NCBI GenBank assembly: GCA_903834925.1 | Contig: CAILLA010000266.1 | Coordinates: 1-57,257, forward strand | Origin: an uncultured Schlesneria sp. | Lineage (GTDB): Bacteria; Planctomycetota; Planctomycetia; Planctomycetales; Planctomycetaceae | Length of the DNA: 57,257 nt | Direction: 5' to 3' | Part shown: positions 33,845 to 41,867 of the stretch, piece by piece | How positions within the stretch are numbered: position 1 is the first letter of the stretch | Layout of the letters: each line of letters begins with the position of its first letter | Position numbers and translations under genes: made by a program | The notes under the pieces: model-generated | The model's input: only the letters and a program-made list of their open reading frames with translations | Database searches by the model: none | What the model was told of the DNA's origin: nothing

Positions 33845-35353
33845 TTAAAACAGCCCCACAATCGGGCGACCGTGTTCAACAAGTCTTCGCGGGCGATTGA
33901 GCGTGTCGCGATATTCAGTCTCAGAATCGATGCCAAGAGCGTGATGGATCGTTGCCAGAAGGTCGTAAGGGTGGACCGCGTTCGACTTCGGCCATCCGCC
34001 GAACCGATCAGATTCCCCATAGACCTGACCGGGGCGAACTCCGCCTCCTGCGATCAAAAAACTGTAACATTCGGGCCAGTGGTCACGACCTCCCGGTCCG
34101 ACGTTGTCGGTGGTCGGTGCTCCAATCTTCGGTGATCGACCGAATTCGCCGATCGCCACCACCAGCGTGGAATCAAGCAGGCCCCGGACGTCGAGATCTT
34201 CGATCAATGCCGAGAGCGACCGATCAAATACGGGACAGCGATGATCACGCAGCATTGGAAAATTATTGCGATGAGTGTCCCATGACCCATCAGGCCCCGC
34301 CGCCGGTTCGTCATCGGACCGCGCAGGCCAATTGACCTGGACAAACCGAGTTCCGGCTTCGACCAGTCTGCGAGCCAAAAGACAACTCTGGCCAAATCGC
34401 GTCATGCCATACCGCTCACGAGTTGCCTGAGATTCACGATCGAGCTGAAATCCTTTGACCGCCGCATTCGATTGAACCAGTGAGATCGCCTTGTGGTAGT
34501 GCTCATCGAACGAGGATGTGACGCCTGTTCGGGAATGCCTCATTGACTTCGCTCCGGTGTCCAGAATCGGTGAGAGAATGGGATTCTGGGCATGTCGCGC
34601 ATCGACGAGGGCACGCAAGTCGACTCGGGAATGCAGCCGATCCAGCGTGACATCACCGGGCAGCGACAACGCCTCCAGTCTCAATGGTTGGGTTGGATCG
34701 TCGTACATTGCAAAAGGATCGTAAGTCGCACCGAGCAAACCCGCCCCCTGTCCGACTCCAATTTGACTTCCCTCCTTCACCGGAGCTCCGACCGCCACGT
34801 AACTCAATCTGTCCGATCCAGCAGGACGATACCTGGCGATGACCGATCCCACGGAAGGAAGGTCTTCCCTTGAGGGAGGAACGGCCAGCCCGGTCACGGT
34901 GAAGTTGGTCGGATCATGCCCCGTCATCAGCATATAAATGGCGGCTCCGTGATTTCTCAACCCCTTCGGATTGACGCCGATCGATCGAACGAGCGAAAAA
35001 CGATGGGCCTGTTCGGCCAGCATCGGCAGGGCTTCACCCAGCATCATTCCTGGCGCTCGAGTTGAAATCGGGCGAAACTCGCCCCGAATTTCTGCGGGCG
35101 CTTCGGGCTTGGGGTCCCAGAGATCAATATGACTCGGCGAACCTTGCAGATACACGAGGATCACCGATTTTGCGAGACCAAACCCATCTGGCCGGTACGG
35201 CGTCGCAGTATCCGGTTGTACATCCGCCAGAGCTTTTCGGCGAAGACAATCGGGCAAGCTCAATCCGACCAGAGACAGGCTACCGATGGTGAGCAATTCT
35301 CGCCGAGAAACGGTATCACACAATCGCCCTGCAGTCCCGAGGATTTGGAACAT
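33845..35353 (-). CDS. DUF1501 domain-containing protein
   Basis: A 502-aa protein from ATG 35353. The N-terminus has SRRELLTIGSLSLVGLSLPD, a twin-arginine-like export signal usual for this family. The body has the DUF1501 pattern: LVYLQGSPSHIDLWDPKPEA, FRPISTRAPGMMLGEALPML, VRSIGVNPKGLRNHGAAIYM, and a C-terminal DSTLVVAIGEFGRSPKIGAP and GGRDHWPECYSFLIAGGGVR. This is a sulfatase/alkaline-phosphatase-superfamily fold of unknown substrate, highly expanded in planctomycetes and usually next to a DUF1549/DUF1553 gene. No such partner is present here, so this is an orphan copy. Confidence 0.92.
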   Translation of the reverse strand: MFQILGTAGRLCDTVSRRELLTIGSLSLVGLSLPDCLRRKALADVQPDTATPYRPDGFGLAKSVILVYLQGSPSHIDLWDPKPEAPAEIRGEFRPISTRAPGMMLGEALPMLAEQAHRFSLVRSIGVNPKGLRNHGAAIYMLMTGHDPTNFTVTGLAVPPSREDLPSVGSVIARYRPAGSDRLSYVAVGAPVKEGSQIGVGQGAGLLGATYDPFAMYDDPTQPLRLEALSLPGDVTLDRLHSRVDLRALVDARHAQNPILSPILDTGAKSMRHSRTGVTSSFDEHYHKAISLVQSNAAVKGFQLDRESQATRERYGMTRFGQSCLLARRLVEAGTRFVQVNWPARSDDEPAAGPDGSWDTHRNNFPMLRDHRCPVFDRSLSALIEDLDVRGLLDSTLVVAIGEFGRSPKIGAPTTDNVGPGGRDHWPECYSFLIAGGGVRPGQVYGESDRFGGWPKSNAVHPYDLLATIHHALGIDSETEYRDTLNRPRRLVEHGRPIVGLF

Positions 35354-35681
35354 GACAACTCCCTCTCGTTATTTCGTCTGTTCACCCGATTTGCGCCGGC
35401 CGCGAAGTGCCGTTAGTTTTCCTGGAACGAGTCCACCAATTCCAATCAGGTCGCAATTGTGATTCTGAATATTACCATAAGTCAGGCTGTAGTGATGTCG
35501 TTCTCGAACAAATGTCATGTCGAGTCTGTATTCCTGCGGAGTTCCGAGGAAACATTTTTGATGGTGACAAGCAGAGTTGACCGGTAGAACTTCTGTGACA
35601 ATGATCCGAAGACAGCGAACCGAGACAATCAAAACTGTCACCCTCGACGCAAGGCTGACTTAGAACGAATGACAAATTCCT
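35354..35681. other. Divergent intergenic region
   Basis: 328 bp between the minus-strand DUF1501 gene and the plus-strand enolase-superfamily gene. Promoters for both are expected here. I see no strong paired hexamers, repeats or small gene. Confidence 0.4.
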
Positions 35682-36797
35682 ATGAAAATTGAACGCATTG
35701 AAGCCATTCCTGTTCGGATCCCACTCAAAGATGGACTCACAACGAAGACCGCGCACGGCGTTCATGCGACGTCCAATTACGTCATCGTACGAGTCTATAC
35801 CGATCAGGGATTGGTGGGACTGGGTGAGGCCACTGTCGCGCCGCGCTGGAGTGGTGAGACGAGTGCTACTTGCCTCAACGTGATCAGTGAGCTGCTCGCC
35901 CCGGCATTGATCGGCCAGAACCCGCTCGACATCACTCGGCTTCGGTATCGCATGGATCGCGTCACAAAGCTGAATCCCTTCACCAAAGCTTCGCTGGAAA
36001 TGGCCTTGTGGGACATTGCGGGGAAAGCAGCAAACATGCCGATTTGCCAACTGCTGGGAGGGCCCGTTCGAGACACAATGCGAATCAAGCTGGTGATCGG
36101 GGCACTCGAAAAGAATGCTGTGGTTCAACTGGCCGAGCGATTCATGAAGATGGGTGTCACGTGCCTGAAGGTCAAAACGGGTATCAATCCCGAGGAAGAT
36201 CTCGCACGCGTGCGGACTGTACGAGAAGTTGCTGGTCCCGAGATGCCGATCACAATCGATTCGAATTGTGGCTGGAACATTACGACCGCGAGACACACAC
36301 TTCAGCGGATGGCCGATCTGAATATCCTGCTGGCTGAACAGCCCATTCCACCGAACGATCCCTCTGCAATGGCATCTCTTCGAGCAACCGTGCCGATGCC
36401 AATCATGGCGGATGAGAGCGTGTTTACGCTGACCGATGCCTGGACCGTCTGTGCAGCGGGAGCCGCAGACATACTAAGTGTGTATCCCGGTAAACACGGA
36501 GGAATCGCAGGAACTGTCGAAATCGCCAACGTCGCCAAGGCCGCTGGAATTGTTTGTGCAATTGGCAGCAATCTCGAACTGGGAATCGGGACCGCTGCCA
36601 TGCTGCACGTGGCGGCGGCGCTCCCCACCATCGACAGCGAGACTTACCCTGCGGACCTGGTGGGTCCGTTGTATCACGAAGCGGATCTCCTGACAGAGCC
36701 GCTACAGCTTGGACCTCCCACTGCCAGATGCCCGATGGGTCCGGGTCTGGGTGTGACATTGGACGAGCAGCAACTTAATCGTTGGCGGATTGATTAA
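35682..36797 (+). CDS. Enolase-superfamily enzyme, muconate cycloisomerase / dipeptide epimerase type
   Basis: A 371-aa protein of the mandelate racemase/muconate lactonizing enzyme family. The N-terminal capping domain begins MKIERIEAIPVRIPLKDGLT. The barrel has CLKVKTGINPEEDL with the K-x-K catalytic pair (about 162-164), metal ligands Asp in TIDSNCGW, Glu in LLAEQPIP and Asp-Glu in MADESVF, and the second catalytic Lys in VYPGKHGG. It abstracts a proton alpha to a carboxylate. K-x-K on one side and Lys on the other points to the MLE subgroup (cycloisomerase, o-succinylbenzoate synthase or dipeptide epimerase). Neighbours do not decide the substrate. Confidence 0.88.
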   Translation: MKIERIEAIPVRIPLKDGLTTKTAHGVHATSNYVIVRVYTDQGLVGLGEATVAPRWSGETSATCLNVISELLAPALIGQNPLDITRLRYRMDRVTKLNPFTKASLEMALWDIAGKAANMPICQLLGGPVRDTMRIKLVIGALEKNAVVQLAERFMKMGVTCLKVKTGINPEEDLARVRTVREVAGPEMPITIDSNCGWNITTARHTLQRMADLNILLAEQPIPPNDPSAMASLRATVPMPIMADESVFTLTDAWTVCAAGAADILSVYPGKHGGIAGTVEIANVAKAAGIVCAIGSNLELGIGTAAMLHVAAALPTIDSETYPADLVGPLYHEADLLTEPLQLGPPTARCPMGPGLGVTLDEQQLNRWRID

Positions 36798-37018
36798 ACA
36801 CCAGATAATCACTTTGACTGTTTTCACATGGCGAAACGAATTCACAAGTTGCACGCTATCGCCATTTCCCAATCGACCTGTTCCCAAACTGAGCCGATAT
36901 ACAATATCAGGGCTTTCGCGATGAATCTGGTTCAATTGCCGATTTCCTGATCATCGGTTGCAATCGATCTCACGGCCTGGCCGCTGATTCGAAATCATCA
37001 GTAAATTTGGAGGCTACG

Positions 37019-37582
37019 ATGCCTTTCCCAAAACCAACTTTAAACTCGATCTTGATCACTCAAGGGATCGCGATCATCGCATTTCTGGTCGTTCCTGCCG
37101 TGGTGACGTTTATCGTTCCCCGAACAACGATCGAAATGCGGCGGATTGATATCGGAGCTTCCGCAAGAATTACTCCACACATTCTGCTCGTCGTCCCCTG
37201 TCGTCGCAGTACGATCGAACCCGTGGTAACAGTGGAAAGCCATGTTCGGTCGAGTCGAGAAGGTTACAGCACGGAAAATGATCGTATTCGGAAGAATAAA
37301 GTGACAATGGCGGGGGATGGATCAATCTGGATTATTGGACGTGAATCGAAATTCCAAGTTCAATCTACGAAGGACGAAGCACCCCTCCAAGCGGCGAAAA
37401 TCCAAGCCTTTTTGAATAATCCCACGGCCGAGCCACTGGTTTTCACCGCGACGGCTGGCTGGGAATTAACCTATCTTTTGGGTGGGACGATGACCGCCTT
37501 AAGCGGCTTGTATTGCGTTGGAGCGATTTTGGCGGTCGGTCGAGGATTGTTGCGACGAGGTTTCCAGGCAAGTAACGGATAA
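37019..37582 (+). CDS. Hypothetical two-TM membrane protein
   Basis: A 187-aa protein. The ATG at 37019 has GGAGG 6 nt upstream; an in-frame TTG at 37007 is less likely. An N-terminal TM helix (about 9-32, LITQGIAIIAFLVVPAVVTFIV) and a C-terminal TM helix (about 150-172, ELTYLLGGTMTALSGLYCVGAIL) bracket an extracytoplasmic beta-rich domain with conserved-looking KNKVTMAGDGSIWIIGRESK. No family recognised. It is 20 bp upstream of the methyltransferase-like gene on the same strand, so probably one operon. Confidence 0.65.
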   Translation: MPFPKPTLNSILITQGIAIIAFLVVPAVVTFIVPRTTIEMRRIDIGASARITPHILLVVPCRRSTIEPVVTVESHVRSSREGYSTENDRIRKNKVTMAGDGSIWIIGRESKFQVQSTKDEAPLQAAKIQAFLNNPTAEPLVFTATAGWELTYLLGGTMTALSGLYCVGAILAVGRGLLRRGFQASNG

Positions 37583-37602
37583 CACACACGAGGGATAAAG
37601 AC

Positions 37603-38217
37603 ATGCCTTCGGAAACACCTTTTCGCATCGCTCTGGTTATCGTCTTCCTCATGACAGTTCCGATTAGGCTCTATTACCGTCTACAGGTGGCCGCTTCGGG
37701 AGAGAAAATCTCCCGAAAGGAAGAGGGCTACGTCTTCCCCATTCTGCTTCGGCTCGCCGGCGTTTGCGCTGCGATCAGCATTTTCACCTATGTGCTCTTT
37801 CCAGATGACGTCCAGTGGGCGTCTGTTCCAGCATCCAACTGGATGCGATGGGTCGCTGTGTCCGTATTCGCACTCGGCCCCGTGCTGATCTACTGGACAT
37901 TTTCCACTCTTGGCAAAAACCTCACAGACACCGTCATTACCAGAGCCAATGCAGCATTGGTCACGCATGGCCCATACCGCTGGGTTCGCCATCCCTTCTA
38001 TGTGACGGGAGCGCTGATTCTGGCTTCGGTAACGCTGCTTTCTGCAAACTGGTTGATTGGTTTGTTGGGTCTAGTGGTTTTGGGTTTGCTCGCCATCCGG
38101 ACGCTGAAAGAGGAACAAATGCTGATCGACCGATTCGGCCAAGAGTATCGTAATTATATGACGAGGACGGGAATGTTTTTTTCCCAAGCGATTCTGTTGA
38201 CGAAAAATCATTCCTGA
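37603..38217 (+). CDS. Isoprenylcysteine carboxyl methyltransferase-like membrane protein
   Basis: A 204-aa integral membrane protein with four or five TM helices. The C-terminal signature THGPYRWVRHPFYVTGALIL followed by EEQMLIDRFGQEYRNYMTRT is the conserved SAM-binding region of the ICMT/PEMT family. Bacterial members methylate small hydrophobic or lipid substrates; the substrate here is unknown. The start ATG at 37603 follows the upstream gene by 20 bp. Downstream it is separated by about 250 bp from the arylsulfatase. Confidence 0.82.
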   Translation: MPSETPFRIALVIVFLMTVPIRLYYRLQVAASGEKISRKEEGYVFPILLRLAGVCAAISIFTYVLFPDDVQWASVPASNWMRWVAVSVFALGPVLIYWTFSTLGKNLTDTVITRANAALVTHGPYRWVRHPFYVTGALILASVTLLSANWLIGLLGLVVLGLLAIRTLKEEQMLIDRFGQEYRNYMTRTGMFFSQAILLTKNHS

Positions 38218-38474
38218 CAGCAGTGACGACGGAGAAAACAAAGAAGTCAAAAAACAAGTGAGAAGTCAAGTTTCGCGATTTCATTCAATGTCACCTTCTC
38301 CCAACGCCGAAAAGTAAGCCGAATTTCGACCCTCACCACAACCTCTTGTCCCGACTCAATGATTGGCCGTTCCAACATTTCGGGCATGATTGCGATTCTG
38401 TCCCGTCGTAATAGAATGACCTCCGCTTTTTTGAATACGACCGGGTGCCAATAGTCCTTCAGGAGATGATACAA

Positions 38475-41000
38475 GTGGTAAAGCGATCGAAACTGACAGC
38501 CGCAATGGTCCTCGCGTGCGGTGCCTTGCTCGGCTACCTGGCCGCCACGGAAAAACTCTCGACGCTGGTGGGAGCGGATGAAACGAAGGCGGCTCAGTCG
38601 ATCAAAAGCGAACAGCCGGCTAGTGAGCCTGGTTCGGCCAGCGCCACCACGACAATTGATGGGAGATATCTCCCGCCGCCACCGCCGAAGCGCGGTGGCG
38701 AGATCAATCTGAATGCGAACCAGTCGACGCCGTACTGGCCACCGCGAGTGGTGCCGCCCAAGGGGGCGCCGAACGTACTCTTGATCATGACCGACGACGT
38801 CGGCTTTGGAGCACCCAGCACCTTCGGCGGCGTAATTCCGACCCCGGCGCTGGACCGCATCGCGAAGGCGGGCTTGCGCTATACTAACTTCCACAGTACG
38901 GCCCTCTGCTCGCCGACGCGGGCAGCGCTGATCACCGGGCGAAACCATCACAACGTCGGCTTTGGGGTGATCTCGGAAGCGGCAACCGGTTACCCCGGCT
39001 ACAACAGTGTCATCACCAAAGATTCAGCAACGATTGGCACGATTCTGCGCGACAACGGCTACGGCACGTCCTGGTTTGGTAAGAATCATAACACTCCCGA
39101 ATTCGTAGCCAGCCAGGCAGGGCCCTTCGACCAGTGGCCTGTCGGCATGGGATTCGAGTACTTCTACGGCTTCGTCGGTGGTGACGCGAGCCAGTGGGCA
39201 CCAAACCTGACGCGTAACACCACACCGATCTACCCCTACCTCGGCAAGCCAGGCTGGAATCTGACGACGGCGATGGCCGACGAGGCCATTGGCTGGTTGA
39301 ACCAACTCAACGAGCTCGCACCGGACAAGCCATTCTTCTGCTATTACGTCCCCGGTGGCACGCATGCTCCGCACCACGCTACGCCGGAATGGATCAAGAA
39401 AATCAGCGATATGCACCTGTTCGATCAGGGTTGGAACGATCTCCGCGATCGTATTTTCGCCAACCAGAAAAAACTTGGTGTCATCCCCCAGGACGCCAAG
39501 CTGACTCCGTGGCCTAAAGAGATGCTCAAGGACTGGGACGCTCTGAACGCCGACGAGAAGAAACTGTTCATCAAGCAAGTCGAAGTATACGCCGCGTACC
39601 TGGCCTACACTGATCACGAAATCGGGCGTGTGATCGACACGGTTGAGAAGATGGGAAAACTTGACAATACGATCGTCGTTTACATCAGTGGCGACAACGG
39701 CGGCAGCGCAGAAGGGTCTCCGAACGGTACGCCAAACGAGGTGGCCCAGTTCAATGGCATCGAGTTCCCGGTCGAACGGCAACTCAAGGAGTTCTACGCC
39801 GACTGGGGTTCCGACAAGACCTACAACCACATGGCCGTCGGCTGGACTTGGGCGTTCGACACACCGTTCAAATGGACCAAGCAGGTTGCTTCGCACTTTG
39901 GCGGAACCCGACAGGGGATGTGCATGGCCTGGCCGAACAAGATCAAGGATGCCGGCGGCATTCGCCACCAGTTCCACCACGTTATCGACATCGTGCCGAC
40001 GATTCTCGAAGCCACCGGCCTGCCTGCCCCTGTTTCGGTCAATGGGATCGGCCAGAAGCCCATGGACGGCGTCAGCATGGCTTATACTTGGGACAAGTCC
40101 AACGCTGGTGTATCCTCGACGCGCAAGACCCAGTATTTCGAGATGATGGGGAACCGGGCGCTTTACCACGATGGCTGGGTCGCCTGTACCACTCCGATTT
40201 TCCCCCCCTGGAACCTGGCGGGTAGCCCGCCTCCAGATGTGGCAAACGGATACAAGTGGGAACTCTACGATGTTGCCAAGGACTGGACACAGAACAACGA
40301 CCTGGCAAAGGACAACCCAGCGAAGCTCAAAGAGCTGCAAGACCTCTTCTGGGTTGAGGCGTCCAAGTTCCAGGTGTTGCCTCTGGATAACTCACTGGCG
40401 ACCCGATTTGCCAGCCCAAAACCCAGCCTGACAGCGGGCCGATCAACCTTCACGTACACCACGCTCGTAACGGGCGTCCCACGGGGAGACGCGCCCAATA
40501 TCCTGAATCGGTCGTTCAGTATCACGGCGGAGGTTGACATCAAGGCCGACAGTGAAGGGATGTTAAATACGAACGGTGGCCGGTTCGCTGGCTACGGCTT
40601 GTACGTGCTTAAGGGCAAGCCGGTATTCACCTACAACATCGCGGACTTTGTACGCTTCCGCTGGGAGGGGAAAGAAGCCCTGACGCCCGGTAAGCATACC
40701 GTCGAGTTCGAGTTCACCTACGACGGGCCGGGGATGGGCAAAGGGGGGGCCGGCGTTCTGAAGGTTGATGGAAAAGTTGTCGACACTAGGAAAACCCCAG
40801 CCACCCTTGCGATTACCACGCAGTGGGACGAGACGTTCGACGTAGGGAGCGACACTGGAACCCCGGTTGACGACAAGGACTATGCGTGCCCGTTCAATTT
40901 TTCCGGCAAGCTGGAGAAGCTGACGATCAAGATCGGACCGAACCAGATGATGCCGGTCGAAAAGAAGGCCACTGAGAAGAAGATCAGCGAGCGGGACTGA
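38475..41000 (+). CDS. Formylglycine-dependent arylsulfatase
   Basis: A protein of about 841 aa. GTG at 38475 is favoured because AGGAG lies 9 nt upstream; ATG at 38466 and GTG at 38445 are alternatives. The N-terminus (KLTAAMVLACGALLGYLAA) is a signal peptide or anchor. The catalytic site is ALCSPTRAALITGRNHHNVG, with the Cys near residue 145 converted to formylglycine. Metal ligands include LLIMTDDVGFGAPS and YISGDNGGSAEG. The protein is longer than a basic sulfatase: after the catalytic domain a beta-rich C-terminal region (about 650-830) ends FSGKLEKLTIKIG. It hydrolyses sulfate esters outside the cytoplasm, probably of sulfated polysaccharides as in other planctomycetes. An anaerobic or FGE maturase must be elsewhere. 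Confidence 0.92.
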   Translation: MVKRSKLTAAMVLACGALLGYLAATEKLSTLVGADETKAAQSIKSEQPASEPGSASATTTIDGRYLPPPPPKRGGEINLNANQSTPYWPPRVVPPKGAPNVLLIMTDDVGFGAPSTFGGVIPTPALDRIAKAGLRYTNFHSTALCSPTRAALITGRNHHNVGFGVISEAATGYPGYNSVITKDSATIGTILRDNGYGTSWFGKNHNTPEFVASQAGPFDQWPVGMGFEYFYGFVGGDASQWAPNLTRNTTPIYPYLGKPGWNLTTAMADEAIGWLNQLNELAPDKPFFCYYVPGGTHAPHHATPEWIKKISDMHLFDQGWNDLRDRIFANQKKLGVIPQDAKLTPWPKEMLKDWDALNADEKKLFIKQVEVYAAYLAYTDHEIGRVIDTVEKMGKLDNTIVVYISGDNGGSAEGSPNGTPNEVAQFNGIEFPVERQLKEFYADWGSDKTYNHMAVGWTWAFDTPFKWTKQVASHFGGTRQGMCMAWPNKIKDAGGIRHQFHHVIDIVPTILEATGLPAPVSVNGIGQKPMDGVSMAYTWDKSNAGVSSTRKTQYFEMMGNRALYHDGWVACTTPIFPPWNLAGSPPPDVANGYKWELYDVAKDWTQNNDLAKDNPAKLKELQDLFWVEASKFQVLPLDNSLATRFASPKPSLTAGRSTFTYTTLVTGVPRGDAPNILNRSFSITAEVDIKADSEGMLNTNGGRFAGYGLYVLKGKPVFTYNIADFVRFRWEGKEALTPGKHTVEFEFTYDGPGMGKGGAGVLKVDGKVVDTRKTPATLAITTQWDETFDVGSDTGTPVDDKDYACPFNFSGKLEKLTIKIGPNQMMPVEKKATEKKISERD

Positions 41001-41031
41001 ACCCGGTGAATGTCGTTACCAGTCTTTTTCT

Positions 41032-41080
41032 CGTTCCCAAGCTCCCGCTTGGGAACGCCCCTCTTCGAAGCTCTGCTTCG
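41032..41080. repeat. Double-hairpin intergenic repeat after the arylsulfatase
   Basis: A first hairpin at 41032-41057 (cgttcccaagc/gcttgggaacg, loop tccc) is followed by a second at 41066-41080 (cgaagc/gcttcg). This is the well-known gttcccaagc-type dispersed repeat found in several phyla. It lies 32 bp after the arylsulfatase stop and may act as its terminator. Confidence 0.75.
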
Positions 41081-41240
41081 CGAATGACAAGTAACTCCGA
41101 AACAGTTAGAGAAGTCGTTTCGTCACTGCAAAAAGAACTCTGCCGATTGTGATGATCGAGTGAAGTTTTTGAAATAACTTGAGCCAGGACAGTCGGGAGA
41201 ATTTAGCGGATGGTACGTTAGAACGAATTGAGTTGATGCT

Positions 41241-41268
41241 TTGCAATACGACGCCAGTCTGCTATACT
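41241..41268 (+). promoter_or_regulatory. Sigma-70-type promoter for the small basic protein
   Basis: TTGCAA at 41241-41246 and TATACT at 41263-41268 with a 16-bp spacer. The predicted start would be near 41275, giving a leader of about 85 nt before the ATG at 41360. This is the best promoter-like sequence I see in the window. Confidence 0.6.
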
Positions 41269-41359
41269 GTTGGGCCGATCCCGCGTCGGTAAACGAATTC
41301 GCTTTCAAGATGACAATGAATGTGGCACTGTTGTCGCATCGATTTTTCGGAGAACAAAC

Positions 41360-41458
41360 ATGGCAAAAACCAACCGCAAGGTCAACAAGGCAAATCACGG
41401 CAAGCGTCCAGCAAGCTCGAAAGCTCGTAAGGCTCGTCGTAAGAAGCTGGGTGTGTGA
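41360..41458 (+). CDS. Very small basic protein (32 aa)
   Basis: ATG 41360 with GGAGAA 7 nt upstream encodes MAKTNRKVNKANHGKRPASS then KARKARRKKLGV. Thirteen of 32 residues are Lys or Arg, and none is acidic. Size and composition resemble tiny ribosomal proteins (THX/bL37-like) or nucleic-acid-binding peptides. It has its own promoter-like sequence upstream and a strong hairpin terminator downstream, which supports a real, well-expressed gene. The same frame is open upstream to 41270 but that part lies in the leader. Exact family not identified. Confidence 0.75.
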   Translation: MAKTNRKVNKANHGKRPASSKARKARRKKLGV

Positions 41459-41515
41459 TTTGGCGTATGCCAAATCATAGCGACACTCGTTCAATCGAGT
41501 TTTCGTCGATCAAAA

Positions 41516-41553
41516 AAACGAAAAGGGGCGGGTTATCCCGCTCCTTTTCGTTT
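41516..41553. terminator. Strong bidirectional-type hairpin terminator
   Basis: A 17-bp stem (aaacgaaaaggggcggg paired with cccgctccttttcgttt, one G-T pair) with a 4-nt ttat loop. It starts 58 bp after the stop of the 32-aa gene. A-runs on the left and T-runs on the right would allow termination from both sides. Confidence 0.85.
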
Positions 41554-41586
41554 GTGCCTTGCGCAGTTGAGACTCGGCTTGAATTC

Positions 41587-41680
41587 GGGTGCCACGGTTT
41601 TGGAGTCTTCGACAAGGCCGTGGCTTCATAACGAATACGAAGAGCACGGCCTTACCGAAGACGGGAAAACCGTGGCACCC
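41587..41680. repeat. REPIN/MITE-like palindrome, copy B
   Basis: A 94-bp element with perfect ends gggtgccacggtttt and aaaaccgtggcaccc. It is inverted relative to copies A and C. A degraded half copy (gtttaccgtcttcggttaac, then ccttgctcttcaa) lies at 41761-41793. It is located between the small basic gene and the stop of the convergent yhaN-like gene. Confidence 0.85.
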
Positions 41681-41867
41681 GTTGTCATAGCTCTCTTGTA
41701 TAGGGCACGTCGTCCCCAACGACGCTAGCTTCGCATCTTCTGGTCGTTTCATCCGGCCAAGTTTACCGTCTTCGGTTAACCCTTGCTCTTCAACCACACC
41801 AACGACGCTCGGGTCTGCGCAGGTTTGGAACACAACCCAATTTTGCAATCGTATCCTCTCGGGCTGA

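Noticed and set aside
39024-40340. 438-codon minus-strand frame inside the arylsulfatase
   Set aside because: The plus strand encodes all sulfatase motifs; the minus frame is a shadow of GC-rich codons without recognisable domains.
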